Source of the DNA: Oceanobacillus sp. HTM 045
Lineage (GTDB): Bacteria; Pseudomonadota; Alphaproteobacteria; Rhodobacterales; Rhodobacteraceae
Length of the DNA: 64,000 nt
Assembly (NCBI GenBank): GCA_009733745.1
Contig: WNWL01000001.1
Span: 372,001 to 436,000 of the forward strand
Direction: 5' to 3'
A model generated the notes under the pieces. The model worked only from the letters and a program-made list of their open reading frames with translations, was not told the DNA's origin and did no database searches. Position numbers and translations under genes: made by a program. This document shows positions 1 through 7,655 of this stretch, one piece after another. Each line of letters opens with the position of its first letter. Positions within the stretch are counted from its first letter, which is position 1.

Positions 1-22
1 CAACCTTGCGAACCCTTGCGCA

Positions 23-742
23 TCACCCCCCGAGCCGGTCCAGGAGGGCCGGGAGGTCGGCAATCGACGGGATGACGTGGTCGGCGAAGGGAGCGAGGTC
101 CGCCTCGGTCGCGGGGCCGGTCAGCACGCCCACCGCCAGCGCCGCGCCGGCATTCGAGACCATCTCCAGGTCGTGGCGGCTGTCGCCCAGCATCACCACG
201 CTTTCGGGCGAGACGCCGACCGCGGCGGCGAAGGCCCAGAGCATCCCCGGCCCGGGCTTGAGCCCGTGCCCGCTGTCGTAGCCCGCGACGAAGTCGAACC
301 GGTCGCGCACCCCCGCCGCATCGAGATGGGCATGGGCCGCCGACTCCGCGTCATGCGTCGCCACGCCGAGCCGGAGGCCCTTGCCCCGGAGCGCGTCGAG
401 CAGGCTGGCGAGGTCATGGCAGGCCGGCACCAGCCCGTCGCTGCCGACGCCGCCCGCGACCGTGTTGGCGTATAGCTCGATTTCCCCGGGCTGCCGGCCG
501 GGCAGCAGGTCCGCCCAGACGGCGGCCACCTCGCTCGTCGCCCCCGCCACGATCGGCGCCCCCGGCAGGAACCGCCCCTCGAGCGGGTCGTACCCCGCGA
601 GCCGCGCCATTCGGTAGCGCGTCGCCGGGTCCGGCGCCAGGTCATCGAGGATCCGCTCGATCACCCGCGCCCAGGTGGCGTTGAAGTCGAACAGCGTTCC
701 GTCCTTGTCGAACAGGATCGCGCGGACCGGCATGCGCGGCAT
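23..742 (-). CDS. HAD-family hydrolase, phosphoglycolate phosphatase-like
   Basis: A 239-residue haloacid dehalogenase-superfamily phosphatase. Motif I is FDKDGT near residues 11-16 (Asp nucleophile and the acid two residues later). The C-terminal metal-binding motif GDSRHDLEM lies around residue 186, and an alpha-helical cap is expected between them. The length matches the Gph/PGP subfamily. That family dephosphorylates small phospho-metabolites such as 2-phosphoglycolate in the cytoplasm; the exact substrate cannot be read from the sequence. The ATG is preceded by a purine-rich stretch (gggaggttcc on the coding strand). It stands alone next to tRNA-Lys and is transcribed away from it. Confidence 0.85.
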   Translation of the reverse strand: MPRMPVRAILFDKDGTLFDFNATWARVIERILDDLAPDPATRYRMARLAGYDPLEGRFLPGAPIVAGATSEVAAVWADLLPGRQPGEIELYANTVAGGVGSDGLVPACHDLASLLDALRGKGLRLGVATHDAESAAHAHLDAAGVRDRFDFVAGYDSGHGLKPGPGMLWAFAAAVGVSPESVVMLGDSRHDLEMVSNAGAALAVGVLTGPATEADLAPFADHVIPSIADLPALLDRLGG

Positions 743-870
743 GGAACCTCCCCGAGTTGAACGCGCTGGGCGGGCAGCATCGCATCAAGCAGCCTGCACG
801 AAAAGACGCATCTCGGGGGCTTGCAATGGGTCCGCCATGGGTGTAGGGAAGCGCCTCCGCCAAGGCGGAC

Positions 871-947
<77 letters not shown>

Positions 948-989
948 TTTTCAATTACTTAGCTAGATGTTCGGGTGCGGCGCGGTTCG

Positions 990-1009
990 GTGTCAGCACT
1001 ATGTCAGCA
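990..1009. repeat. left arm-type sites (two TGTCAGCA copies)
   Basis: gTGTCAGCA at 990-998 and aTGTCAGCA at 1001-1009 are spaced 11 bp, one helical turn. The 16-mer TGTCAGCACTATGTCA (991-1006) recurs perfectly at 7462-7477 near the other end. Position and spacing suggest integrase arm-binding sites; this is inferred. Confidence 0.65.
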
Positions 1010-1177
1010 GAGCGCCAATTTCCGCAGGCGAGTACGCAATCGGTGAGCAACAGAACATTGCTGCGCGAACTGGCCTTTAGCTCGCGGGAGGACGAATCGG
1101 AAGTTGCGTTACGGCACCGCTTAGAAGTGCGCACGACCGATGGTTTGAACGCAGAGTCAGGCCCGTGGCCCAAATGA

Positions 1178-1199
1178 AAAAGGGCCCCGAAAGGCCCTT
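1178..1199 (-). terminator. rho-independent terminator at the left end of the element
   Basis: A 7-bp stem, AAGGGCC (1180-1186) with GGCCCTT (1193-1199), and a 6-nt loop. On the minus strand it is followed by TTTT. It lies 22 bp past the stop of the last minus-strand gene and would insulate tRNA-Lys from element transcription. Confidence 0.8.
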
Positions 1200-1221
1200 C
1201 AACAACCCTGAGAAGCCTGTG

Positions 1222-1455
1222 TCAGGCTCTCCGCAGTGATAGCTGCGCCGATACATCCGACGACACCTTATCGCGCAGAGCGCGATTGTAGGCAGCGCGA
1301 GCCGGGTCAACCTTTTTGATGCCATCGAAGACGCGAGTGCTCACGTAGCTGGACGCAGACCGCTCACTGTCAGCGGACCGAGTGAACCCACAGAGCTTGG
1401 AGAACTGCGTTATGAACCGCTGCTTCATGATACACCTATAATCCGCTCTTTCCAT
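1222..1455 (-). CDS. small hypothetical protein of the element
   Basis: A 77-residue basic, serine/arginine-rich protein that I do not recognise. An internal ATG at residue 10 (1428) is an alternative start giving 68 residues beginning MKQRF; the sequence does not settle which is used. It follows the 172-residue gene by 24 bp and is followed directly by a clear rho-independent terminator, which is the main support for expression. Nothing in it resembles a membrane or DNA-binding motif. Confidence 0.45.
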   Translation of the reverse strand: MERADYRCIMKQRFITQFSKLCGFTRSADSERSASSYVSTRVFDGIKKVDPARAAYNRALRDKVSSDVSAQLSLRRA

Positions 1456-1479
1456 CTTCCGCGAATTTTGCCTCCCCTG

Positions 1480-1998
1480 TCAATGGGGTAGGCGCTGAAC
1501 CCAAAACGCGCGGTTAAAGGGATCGGTTCCGTTCTCTACAACGACGTAACCACAACTTTCCAGCGTTTCCGTTAAGATTTCGTGCTTTCTCATAGCCTTT
1601 GAAGGGAGGTTGCTTCCTTTCGCCACACGATAAATCAGAGCTGGCTGGCAACGCATAGCCAAGCAGGCACAACTCTCCGCCACCAACTTGACCACATCTG
1701 GGCGACACTCGGGAGGAATGTACGCTGCAGCGACGCTCCGTTCCTGCGTTTCGATTGGTTCAATCGTTCCCGAAACGCAATCAATGTGAATCGTGAATGA
1801 AAACTCCATTCCCTCCCGTCCATCTCCGGGGGCCCAGGGGGCGAACCGCGATTCAACAGATACCTCAAGGCCATTCGAATAGTTGATCAACGGCAATAAG
1901 ATTAACTTTGCCTCAGGTTCGTCGAAAGCATCAGCAATCCAGTTCTCATCTGCCCTAGCTGGAGCTGCCCAATCATATTCTATGTTGATGAGGTTCAT
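1480..1998 (-). CDS. hypothetical cargo protein
   Basis: A 172-residue acidic protein of unknown function. It has no signal peptide or membrane segment. It contains several Trp and Cys residues (two Cys in SCACLAM near residue 110, one in SCGYVVVEN near 149) and ends in a conserved-looking region, FNRAFWVQRLPH. Codon use and base composition are less GC-rich than the surrounding chromosome, typical of element cargo. It lies about 115 bp downstream of the thermonuclease gene on the same strand. No function can be assigned; an anti-phage or regulatory role would be guesswork. Confidence 0.6.
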   Translation of the reverse strand: MNLINIEYDWAAPARADENWIADAFDEPEAKLILLPLINYSNGLEVSVESRFAPWAPGDGREGMEFSFTIHIDCVSGTIEPIETQERSVAAAYIPPECRPDVVKLVAESCACLAMRCQPALIYRVAKGSNLPSKAMRKHEILTETLESCGYVVVENGTDPFNRAFWVQRLPH

Positions 1999-2114
1999 CT
2001 TTCTTGGGTCACGCTTGCTTGATGCGCCGTAGGGTTGTCATCGGTGGCATGGAACTGCGAAAAACCTCTCTTGCATTGTCGGTGGCAATTCAAGACCTAA
2101 AATCGATAGCTCTA

Positions 2115-2621
2115 TCATCGCCGCCTCCACTCCCAAGGAGGCATTGGCGCTGATTGCCCCCACAATCCGATCCGCCGCACCTGCGCCCGCTGCTCTAGGG
2201 CTGCCAGGGCCGCGTCACGCGAATATCGCTTGTAGTGCCACGCCAGCCCTTCTTCGACCAGTCGCCGGTTCAGGTGGTCGCCGTTCGGCAGGATAACATC
2301 GCCCAGCGTGCGCCCATATCGGTCGCGTCCCTTCTCCAGGACCGTGACAACTTGCCCGCCCGCGTACCGCTGCACAAAGACTTTCGCATCGACTCCGAAT
2401 GGCTGATCCAGTTCAGGGGCATCTATCCCTTCCAAGCGCACTCGCACTGCCGCTCCGCCCGCTACCACTTCGATAGTGTCACCGTCCGCAACCCAGGTGA
2501 CACGCCCCGAGAAGTCCGCCAGCGCCTTGTATGGCGCGAGCGCGAGAAGGCAGAGGAAAACCGCCAGCGCCGCGTCACGGATCAGCCCGCCAACCCTCGT
2601 GGAAGATTGAGCAATCCGCAT
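2115..2621 (-). CDS. secreted thermonuclease-family (SNase) protein
   Basis: A 168-residue staphylococcal nuclease-fold protein. An N-terminal hydrophobic segment (about residues 17-35, ending ALA) is a Sec signal peptide. The SNase domain shows VADGDTIEV, the LEGIDAPE motif (catalytic Arg/Asp region) and GRDRYGRTLGDV, which carries the second catalytic Arg, then NRRLVEEGLAW. The family performs Ca2+-dependent hydrolysis of DNA and RNA, and this one should act in the periplasm or outside the cell. Such genes are common on plasmids and islands. It sits between a lipoprotein and an unknown cargo gene, all on the minus strand. Confidence 0.88.
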   Translation of the reverse strand: MRIAQSSTRVGGLIRDAALAVFLCLLALAPYKALADFSGRVTWVADGDTIEVVAGGAAVRVRLEGIDAPELDQPFGVDAKVFVQRYAGGQVVTVLEKGRDRYGRTLGDVILPNGDHLNRRLVEEGLAWHYKRYSRDAALAALEQRAQVRRIGLWGQSAPMPPWEWRRR

Positions 2622-2825
2622 TTACCCCCCTCCGCCACAACTGGCCGCTTGTCCCGGTTCAGGACCGGCCTCCGCCACCGCACGGGCCATCAGGTCGCCC
2701 CTGCCTGTAACCACCTGTAGAATACTGGCCAACCCGTTATGCCGGTGACGGAAACCACTTCTAACTCCGACGCGCACGGTCGCCGCCGGAACCGGCCTCT
2801 GAGCGGTTGCGAAGGCGGCATTGCC

Positions 2826-3227
2826 CTAGCATCCCTGCGCCCCGTGGCATCCCGCGCCAGCCTTCGGCTGCCAGTCATTTTGCTTCGCGGGCGGGCCTTC
2901 AAGTGTGCCCCCGCAATCCTGCATCGCGTGCTGTTCTGATAGGGCGCGCTCTTGTCCCTTCAGGGCCGCGATGGCTGGCCCTTGGTCGCCGCCGTCCATC
3001 GAGGACATTGGCAGACCCACGAGCGCAACGCCCAGGGCGTCAATAGCTGCCGCCTTTTCCTGCTCACCATACAGGGCCATTAGGCGCTCCATTACCGAGG
3101 CGTGTTCGGCCTCAAGTTCTGCGCACGACATGCCCGCATACGGGTCTCCGGCCACCGGCACAGGCTTAATGTTCTCTGGCTGCACGGCGCAGGCAGCGAG
3201 CAACGGTGCGACCATCAACAAACGCAT
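2826..3227 (-). CDS. small lipoprotein of the element
   Basis: A 133-residue protein with a short signal sequence and the lipobox LLAAC, lipidated at about residue 13. The mature part begins with a Pro-rich segment and then MSCAELEAEHASVMERLMALYGEQ, a helical stretch seen in many small alphaproteobacterial lipoproteins of unknown role. A hydrophobic AIDALGVALVGLP segment follows. The N-terminal Cys and a Cys-containing C-terminus suggest an envelope location. It lies downstream of the polymerase-like gene after a 240-bp gap. Function unknown. Confidence 0.6.
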   Translation of the reverse strand: MRLLMVAPLLAACAVQPENIKPVPVAGDPYAGMSCAELEAEHASVMERLMALYGEQEKAAAIDALGVALVGLPMSSMDGGDQGPAIAALKGQERALSEQHAMQDCGGTLEGPPAKQNDWQPKAGAGCHGAQGC

Positions 3228-3467
3228 GTCTCAACCCCTTCCATCTCCCCCAGACATGAAAACCGCGAGCGCCGGTGAATTGCAACCATCGCGAGCGGGA
3301 TTGTCGGCGCAGGTCAGTGTACGAATGCTGCAGCCAGGTCACATGCCTGTCCGCCCGCTATCACTGCCCAGCGCAGTGCGACCGATTGACCGCGACCCGG
3401 TAACTGGAGAGCGGGGGCGGAGGGAGGGAGGCAAGGGGGGAGGGGGCATATGTAGGCAGGTTCTTCT

Positions 3468-4724
3468 CTAACCCATTGGAACACCTGAAGAACGTTTGCA
3501 TTTTCCGATGATGCCGAAACGGGCTGCTGCCTCGCACATCACACCTTCGAGCAAGTCGGCTTTCGATGCGGGAACCAGGAAGCTGTCATGTATCGGCAGG
3601 GCCACGATGCCCTCCCGTATCATCGTCAGCACGACCACCTCAGCAATCTGGCTATCCAGCCATTGAAAACGCATCCCCGCTCCGGTGTAGAACAGGGAAG
3701 CGATAGCCGAATGCCGCCCCTCAATGGCCTCCATGAGCGAGGCGGCGGAATTGTGGGCTTCCTTCGCATACTTCGGATAGAGCCGCGCGACCCGAGACCA
3801 GAAGTCCGAATGCGTATGCGCTTCGGGCAGGTCGCTGCCGAGAATGTGCTCTGCCATCAGACGATGATGCGCGACCGAATGACGGACGCCGTTAGGGCTC
3901 CGACCATTCAGCATCGCGTTCAGAGCAACCTTGCAGAGCGACCGACTGTAGCCCGCGAAGTTGTAGGTATCCACCGGCGGCGGCAGACCCACTTCAGCGT
4001 ATGCAAGCGTCGGGTGGATCTGCTCGAAGTCCACCTCCACCACTCGCTCGCCTTGTATCGTCACCTGCGCCCTTTGGGCTTTTGGCAGCATTTGCCACGC
4101 GCCTCCCTCTGCATAGAGCCGTCCACCTAGTTCAAACCCGCCCTTGAAGATGCGCCGGATGGGGCGGCGGAGCAGCTCGACATTGCTGCCGCCCAGTTCA
4201 ACATCCCGAATGCCTTCATTTATTTCGATCAGGACGCGACGCATCCGGTTTGTGACCCGGTTGTCGCGATAGTCGATAACTTCGCCCGCATCGTTCTTCA
4301 GGATGACGACTTCCTGCGGCGTCCGCCATGCCATGCCCGACGCCATCGCTGGCAAGAGCAGGTCGACCATTTCAGGACGCGCACGGAACGAAGATTGCCA
4401 GCCCCGTTGCCCCGGCAGCCTTCGCCAGTGGTCGATCAGACCTTCAGCGTCTAGCCAATCGACGGCGCTCTTTATCCGCGTGAAGGTGTAGAGCGGGTCA
4501 CGGTACCTGTGAGGCAGTTCATAGTGTTGGCGGGTGCGAGAGTAAGAGACCTTACGTCCTGTGCCTTGAGCCTCCACCACACCGGCCACCGTCACTGCTG
4601 CGAGGGTCTGCTTGTGGTCTGGGACGCCGAGCATGTCGCAGACCGGAGCCCATCTTTCGCGGGTCTCAAAGCGCAGGCTGAGTGCCGCATCGCGGGGTCG
4701 GTCAAACCAGTCATCTATGCCCAT
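3468..4724 (-). CDS. divergent family A DNA polymerase-like protein
   Basis: A 418-residue protein with no obvious exonuclease domain. Three segments fit the family A polymerase palm and fingers. Motif A is VVEVDFEQIHPTLAY, with candidate metal-binding Asp232. Motif B is RSLCKVALNAMLNG (261-274), matching the O-helix spacing R-x3-K-x3-aromatic-x3-Y-G of Pol I, with Asn at both aromatic positions. Motif C is PIHDSFLVP, with Asp380 (Pol I has HDE). The preceding GGRLYAEGGAW also fits. The open frame continues upstream, but that part overlaps the preceding gene; ATG at 4724, with GGGGAGG eight bases upstream and a 14-nt overlap with the preceding gene, is the likely start. The likely role is replication of the element; this is inferred from motifs only. 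Confidence 0.7.
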   Translation of the reverse strand: MGIDDWFDRPRDAALSLRFETRERWAPVCDMLGVPDHKQTLAAVTVAGVVEAQGTGRKVSYSRTRQHYELPHRYRDPLYTFTRIKSAVDWLDAEGLIDHWRRLPGQRGWQSSFRARPEMVDLLLPAMASGMAWRTPQEVVILKNDAGEVIDYRDNRVTNRMRRVLIEINEGIRDVELGGSNVELLRRPIRRIFKGGFELGGRLYAEGGAWQMLPKAQRAQVTIQGERVVEVDFEQIHPTLAYAEVGLPPPVDTYNFAGYSRSLCKVALNAMLNGRSPNGVRHSVAHHRLMAEHILGSDLPEAHTHSDFWSRVARLYPKYAKEAHNSAASLMEAIEGRHSAIASLFYTGAGMRFQWLDSQIAEVVVLTMIREGIVALPIHDSFLVPASKADLLEGVMCEAAARFGIIGKCKRSSGVPMG

Positions 4725-5094
4725 GCCGCGCCTCCCCTTCGGAGACCGGCGGAGAGCCCGCAGGAGCGCCGTCAATCTCTGCGTTGAAGGAATGGCTACG
4801 CTGATGCAGGTCGCCGCTGTGGGGCGCGTCCGCCGGGCAGAGAAGGCGAAGGCGCGGGCCGTCGTTATCCTCCCGCACGGTTCGCGCGGCCCACCATTCC
4901 ACCTTTTTAGGGCACCCAAAAATTCGCCGCCCGTCGCGGCAAACGTCGATTTCACATGCCGGGTCCACGCCGAGCGACAGCATCTCGCGTGCCGCTGCGC
5001 AGACAACTCCGCCCCGGTAGGCGGTGACGACATGAGGAACGCCGCCAGCGGTGAAGCTGGCGACGAAAGAGCCGGAAAGGTCCAGCCGGATCAA
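4711..5094 (-). CDS. hypothetical protein of the replication cassette
   Basis: A 127-residue protein. The first half is compact (IRLDLSGSFVASF, HVVTAYRGGVVCAAAREMLSLGVDP) and ends in a Cys-containing strand-rich region (CEIDVCRDGRRIFGCP). The last 40 residues are low-complexity. The ATG overlaps the stop of the winged-helix gene by 4 nt, and its 3' end overlaps the polymerase-like gene by 14 nt, so the four genes from 5599 to 3468 look translationally coupled. No family recognised. Context suggests a helper of the polymerase-like protein. Confidence 0.6.
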   Translation of the reverse strand: MIRLDLSGSFVASFTAGGVPHVVTAYRGGVVCAAAREMLSLGVDPACEIDVCRDGRRIFGCPKKVEWWAARTVREDNDGPRLRLLCPADAPHSGDLHQRSHSFNAEIDGAPAGSPPVSEGEARHGHR

Positions 5095-5390
5095 GCTACC
5101 GGCTCCGTCTCAGGGAGCCATTCAAGGCGCACGTCAGAGCGCAGGACGTACCGGCCATGTTTGCCGGGAAACGCCCCCTTGTGCCCCTCGTGGACAGTCT
5201 CAATCTCGATGCCGGATTGGCGGAGATTGAAGACGTATGCGCTCCAGCGAGGCGCGGGGTTCTCAATGGGCGTGCAGCCCTGCGCCCCCGCGTTGATTAA
5301 CTCGACCAGTGCCCAAAGGTCGCGCCCTTTCAGGAGGACCGACCGTGCACCGCTGGCAGTCGTAACATGGGCGATGGCTTGCCAGGTCAT
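5091..5390 (-). CDS. winged-helix domain protein
   Basis: A 99-residue protein of the small winged-helix type found beside integrases and polymerase-like genes in alphaproteobacterial islands. Conserved-looking blocks are GRDLWALVELINAGAQGCTP, then PAPRWSAYVFNLRQ, then GIEIETVHEGH and GRYVLRS. These correspond to a helix-turn-helix followed by a wing. Sharing of an ATGA with the next gene suggests coupled translation. The likely role is DNA binding, either origin recognition for the element or control of the cassette; neither can be chosen from sequence. Confidence 0.72.
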   Translation of the reverse strand: MTWQAIAHVTTASGARSVLLKGRDLWALVELINAGAQGCTPIENPAPRWSAYVFNLRQSGIEIETVHEGHKGAFPGKHGRYVLRSDVRLEWLPETEPVA

Positions 5391-5599
5391 GACCGTCCCT
5401 CCCCGAATGCGAGAAGGGCCACCACCGCCGCACGCGGGCCATGCAGCCCGTGCCGATTGCGGAGCCGGGACAGCCTCAAGCCATGCTGGACTTGAAACTG
5501 AACGGTGTTATATTCGGTATTGCACAGCTTGCCGCTTGCACAACCACCGAGCCCGGTAGCGCCCCCCCGCGCTACCGGCTCACCATTTCTGCGCCCCAT
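5387..5599 (-). CDS. small conserved protein between excisionase and winged-helix genes
   Basis: A 70-residue frame whose C-terminal 30 residues (LRLSRLRNRHGL followed by PRAAVVALLAFGE) resemble the small helical proteins often found downstream of AlpA-like genes in Rhodobacterales elements. The N-terminal 40 residues are low-complexity and may not be translated, so the true start may be internal. It overlaps the winged-helix gene by 4 nt. Function unknown. Confidence 0.5.
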   Translation of the reverse strand: MGRRNGEPVARGGATGLGGCASGKLCNTEYNTVQFQVQHGLRLSRLRNRHGLHGPRAAVVALLAFGEGRS

Positions 5600-5600
5600 A

Positions 5601-5798
5601 TCACGCGGCGCTTTCTGTGGTGATTGTCTGAGACGCGACCCAAGCGTCCAGGTCTTCGACCCGGTAGCGCACAGAGCGTCCGAGGGAAGCCCATTTCGGG
5701 CCTTCGCGCATCATGCGCATCTTCGCCAGTTTCGAGACTGAGAGCCCTAGATACTCAGACGCTTGGGCTGGACTGAGAAGCTGTTGTGGTGTCGTCAT
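5601..5798 (-). CDS. AlpA/MerR-type helix-turn-helix protein, candidate excisionase
   Basis: A 65-residue winged HTH protein. Residues 8-58 fit the helix_turn_helix_17/AlpA profile: LLSPAQASEYLGLSVSKLAKMR (helix-turn-helix), GPKWASLGRSVRYRVEDLDAWV (wing and closing helix). Such proteins act as recombination directionality factors for tyrosine integrases and as transcription regulators. It heads the minus-strand cassette directly after the 409-bp regulatory gap. A decayed relative lies outside the element at 8640-8853. Confidence 0.88.
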   Translation of the reverse strand: MTTPQQLLSPAQASEYLGLSVSKLAKMRMMREGPKWASLGRSVRYRVEDLDAWVASQTITTESAA

Positions 5799-6207
5799 CT
5801 ACTGTCCCTCGGAAGGGCGGATGACCGGTACGGCTGTCCACTCGGCGGCGCTCGCGGGCTTCCAGCCCGATTGACGGCGATGCTCTAAATATGCACATTA
5901 CCCGTACCGGTATCCGGTGACGGCGCGCGGGGGGCCTAGCCTGGAAAACTTGTCCCCCGCCGCCAGATATGTAGCGCACGGACGTGCACTACGGCGATGT
6001 CCTGCCAGAACCTTCTCCAGCATTGTCGAGAATTTTACGTTTTGCGGGCGCACCTAGCAAGTCCGTGCGCGCCGATTATCGTGGATGCACGTGGATTTTT
6101 TTTCTTCTTTGCTCTCAATGACTTACAGCGATTCAGCTTCGCCGTTCCCAAAGTTATCCACAGATTACCGAGCTTTATGCACGGTCATAGAGCGCGCCGC
6201 GCGTCCA
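5799..6207. promoter_or_regulatory. regulatory or origin-like gap between integrase and excisionase genes
   Basis: This 409-bp gap has no plausible gene. It contains a 10-bp inverted pair, ACCGGTACGG (5824-5833) and CCGTACCGGT (5902-5911). It also has a 20-bp imperfect palindrome, TAGCGCAC-N4-GTGCACTA (5972-5991); direct repeats CGTGGAT at 6080-6086 and 6090-6096 (10-bp period); a T-rich tract around 6096-6110; and a consensus DnaA box at 6154-6162. It probably carries the promoter of the excisionase cassette and possibly a replication origin of the excised circle. Confidence 0.5.
6154..6162 (+). promoter_or_regulatory. consensus DnaA box TTATCCACA
   Basis: An exact match to the strict DnaA box. 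It lies downstream of an AT-rich tract in otherwise very GC-rich DNA, 46 bp past the integrase stop. One box alone is weak evidence, but the site is rare by chance at this base composition. Confidence 0.5.
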
Positions 6208-7416
6208 CTATTTGTTCACGGACGGGGCAGGGACAATCTGGATAACGTGACCCGTTCCGCCGCTCATAGCGGCATCAATCGCACCTGCAACCTTCTCCCG
6301 CAGGTCGCGGACCGGCTCGTTCATCCGGCCAACGTAAAGGTTCGCCATCGCAAGCGTCTTGTGCCCGATCAGGTCGCGGACAAGGTGCGCGCCCGCGCCG
6401 GTCTCCGCCGCCATCGTCGCGACCGTGTGGCGGATATCGTGGATGCGGGCGTCTTCCAGCTTCGCCAGCTTCCGCACCCGGTCCCAAACCTTGTGAATGG
6501 CCTTGTGGTTCAGGGGGGCGTTCGGGTCGCGGCCCGGAATGACGCACTCTCCGAGGCGCGGAGCGGTGGCGAGAAGGGCTTGCGCCGGTGACGGCAGGGT
6601 ATGAGTCCGCGCGCCGGTCTTGGTCTCAGGGAGCCGCAGCGTGCCGCTCTCAAGGTCCACGTTCTCCCACCGCAGCGAGGCAACCTCGCCAATGCGCAGA
6701 CCCAGGAACATCGCCAGCCGCAGCGCCAGCACCGCGAAAGGATTGGCGGGTCGCTTTTCGTCTTCCTCCACCGCGACCAGCGCCGCGCCGATGGCCTTCA
6801 ACTCCTGCGGCGAGAAGTACCGTTCCCGCGAGGCTTCCTTGAACCGCTCCACCAGTCGGCAGGGATTGGTATGCGGCGGGCGCAGCTTCCACTTCTCCGC
6901 CAGTTGGAACATCTTCGACGCCAGCGCCAGCACCCGGTTCGCCTGATAGGGCGTGGCCTTCATCTTCCGGTGCAGCCGCTCGATATCCTCGAAGTCGATA
7001 TCCGCCACCTTCCGGTTGCCAAGGGCGGGGCGCAGGTACTTGGCAATCTGCCGCTCATCCTCGCGCGCAGAGCGGGCCGATTTCTTCGGCTTGGCGTGTT
7101 CGTCAAGGTAACGGTCGCACAGGTCCGCCACGGTCGGAGCCGTCCGCCGCCCCTCGCGGTCTGCCATCGGGTCCGTGCCCCGGCGCACCTGCGTCATGTA
7201 CTCCGCCGCGAGGCTCCGCGCGTCCGCCAGTTTCATCTCGGAAACCTTCGCCAGCGTCATGCGCCGCGACCGACCGTTGATACGGTAGTTCAGGACGTAA
7301 GCCTTCGCCCCGGCGGGCGTGATGCGCACGCCCAGGCCGACAATCTCGTCATCCCACTCGATATGGTTCCGGTCGCGAGGCTTCAGGTCTCGGATGCGCT
7401 TCTCGGTAAGGGCCAT
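6208..7416 (-). CDS. tyrosine integrase, P4 type
   Basis: A 402-residue site-specific recombinase. The N-terminal DUF4102 arm-binding domain (residues 1-90: MALTEKRIRDLKPRD, GLGVRITPAGAKAYVLNYR) is followed by a SAM-like core-binding domain. The catalytic domain shows Arg in GLRIGEVASLRW, Lys in ETKTGA, the H-x-x-R box HDIRHT, His in IGHKTL and the nucleophile Tyr in NLYVGRM, so it looks intact. It is transcribed inward from attR. TGCTGACAT repeats sit just upstream of the ATG and may allow autoregulation. It catalyses integration into tRNA-Lys. Confidence 0.97.
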   Translation of the reverse strand: MALTEKRIRDLKPRDRNHIEWDDEIVGLGVRITPAGAKAYVLNYRINGRSRRMTLAKVSEMKLADARSLAAEYMTQVRRGTDPMADREGRRTAPTVADLCDRYLDEHAKPKKSARSAREDERQIAKYLRPALGNRKVADIDFEDIERLHRKMKATPYQANRVLALASKMFQLAEKWKLRPPHTNPCRLVERFKEASRERYFSPQELKAIGAALVAVEEDEKRPANPFAVLALRLAMFLGLRIGEVASLRWENVDLESGTLRLPETKTGARTHTLPSPAQALLATAPRLGECVIPGRDPNAPLNHKAIHKVWDRVRKLAKLEDARIHDIRHTVATMAAETGAGAHLVRDLIGHKTLAMANLYVGRMNEPVRDLREKVAGAIDAAMSGGTGHVIQIVPAPSVNK

Positions 7417-7430
7417 GCCGCTCTCCCATC

Positions 7431-7450
7431 TGCTGACATGCTGCTGACAT
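7431..7450. repeat. inverted-orientation arm-type sites before the integrase start
   Basis: TGCTGACAT at 7431-7439 and 7442-7450, 11 bp apart, are the reverse complement of the ATGTCAGCA motif at the element ends. They lie 15-34 bp upstream of the integrase ATG, so binding could repress int. Confidence 0.6.
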
Positions 7451-7460
7451 AAGGGCCGTC

Positions 7461-7480
7461 ATGTCAGCACTATGTCACCG
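7461..7480. repeat. right arm-type sites
   Basis: ATGTCAGCA (7461-7469) and the degenerate ATGTCACCG (7472-7480), 11 bp apart, mirror the arrangement at 990-1009. They are about 130 bp from attR. Confidence 0.62.
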
Positions 7481-7606
7481 CTTCACCGGAATATGGGGAT
7501 ATCGGGAGGAACCGCAATGCTGCACATATCGGCCCATTGATGCCTCAGAGCAGGGAAACGGTGGCCTTGAGGGATGGTCGGGAATCTCTCGGAATGAGCG
7601 ACCGAA

Positions 7607-7655
7607 TGACTCTTAATCAGCGGGTCACAGGTTCGAGCCCTGTATCACCCACCAT
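7607..7655. repeat. attR: 49-bp direct repeat
   Basis: The second copy of the tRNA-Lys 3' half, identical to 899-947. It lacks the D arm and acceptor 5' strand, so it is not a functional tRNA. Confidence 0.95.

Noticed and set aside
955-1173. A 72-codon minus-strand gene at the left end of the element
   Set aside because: It lies beyond the rho-independent terminator, overlaps the arm-type sites and shows no protein-like features.
3468-5033. A 521-residue start for the polymerase-like protein
   Set aside because: The first 103 residues are Arg/Thr/Ser-rich sequence overlapping another coupled gene; ATG 4724 has a good ribosome site and fits the overlap pattern.
7607-7655. A second tRNA-Lys gene
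   Set aside because: Only the 3' part is present; there is no D arm and no acceptor 5' strand. It is attR.
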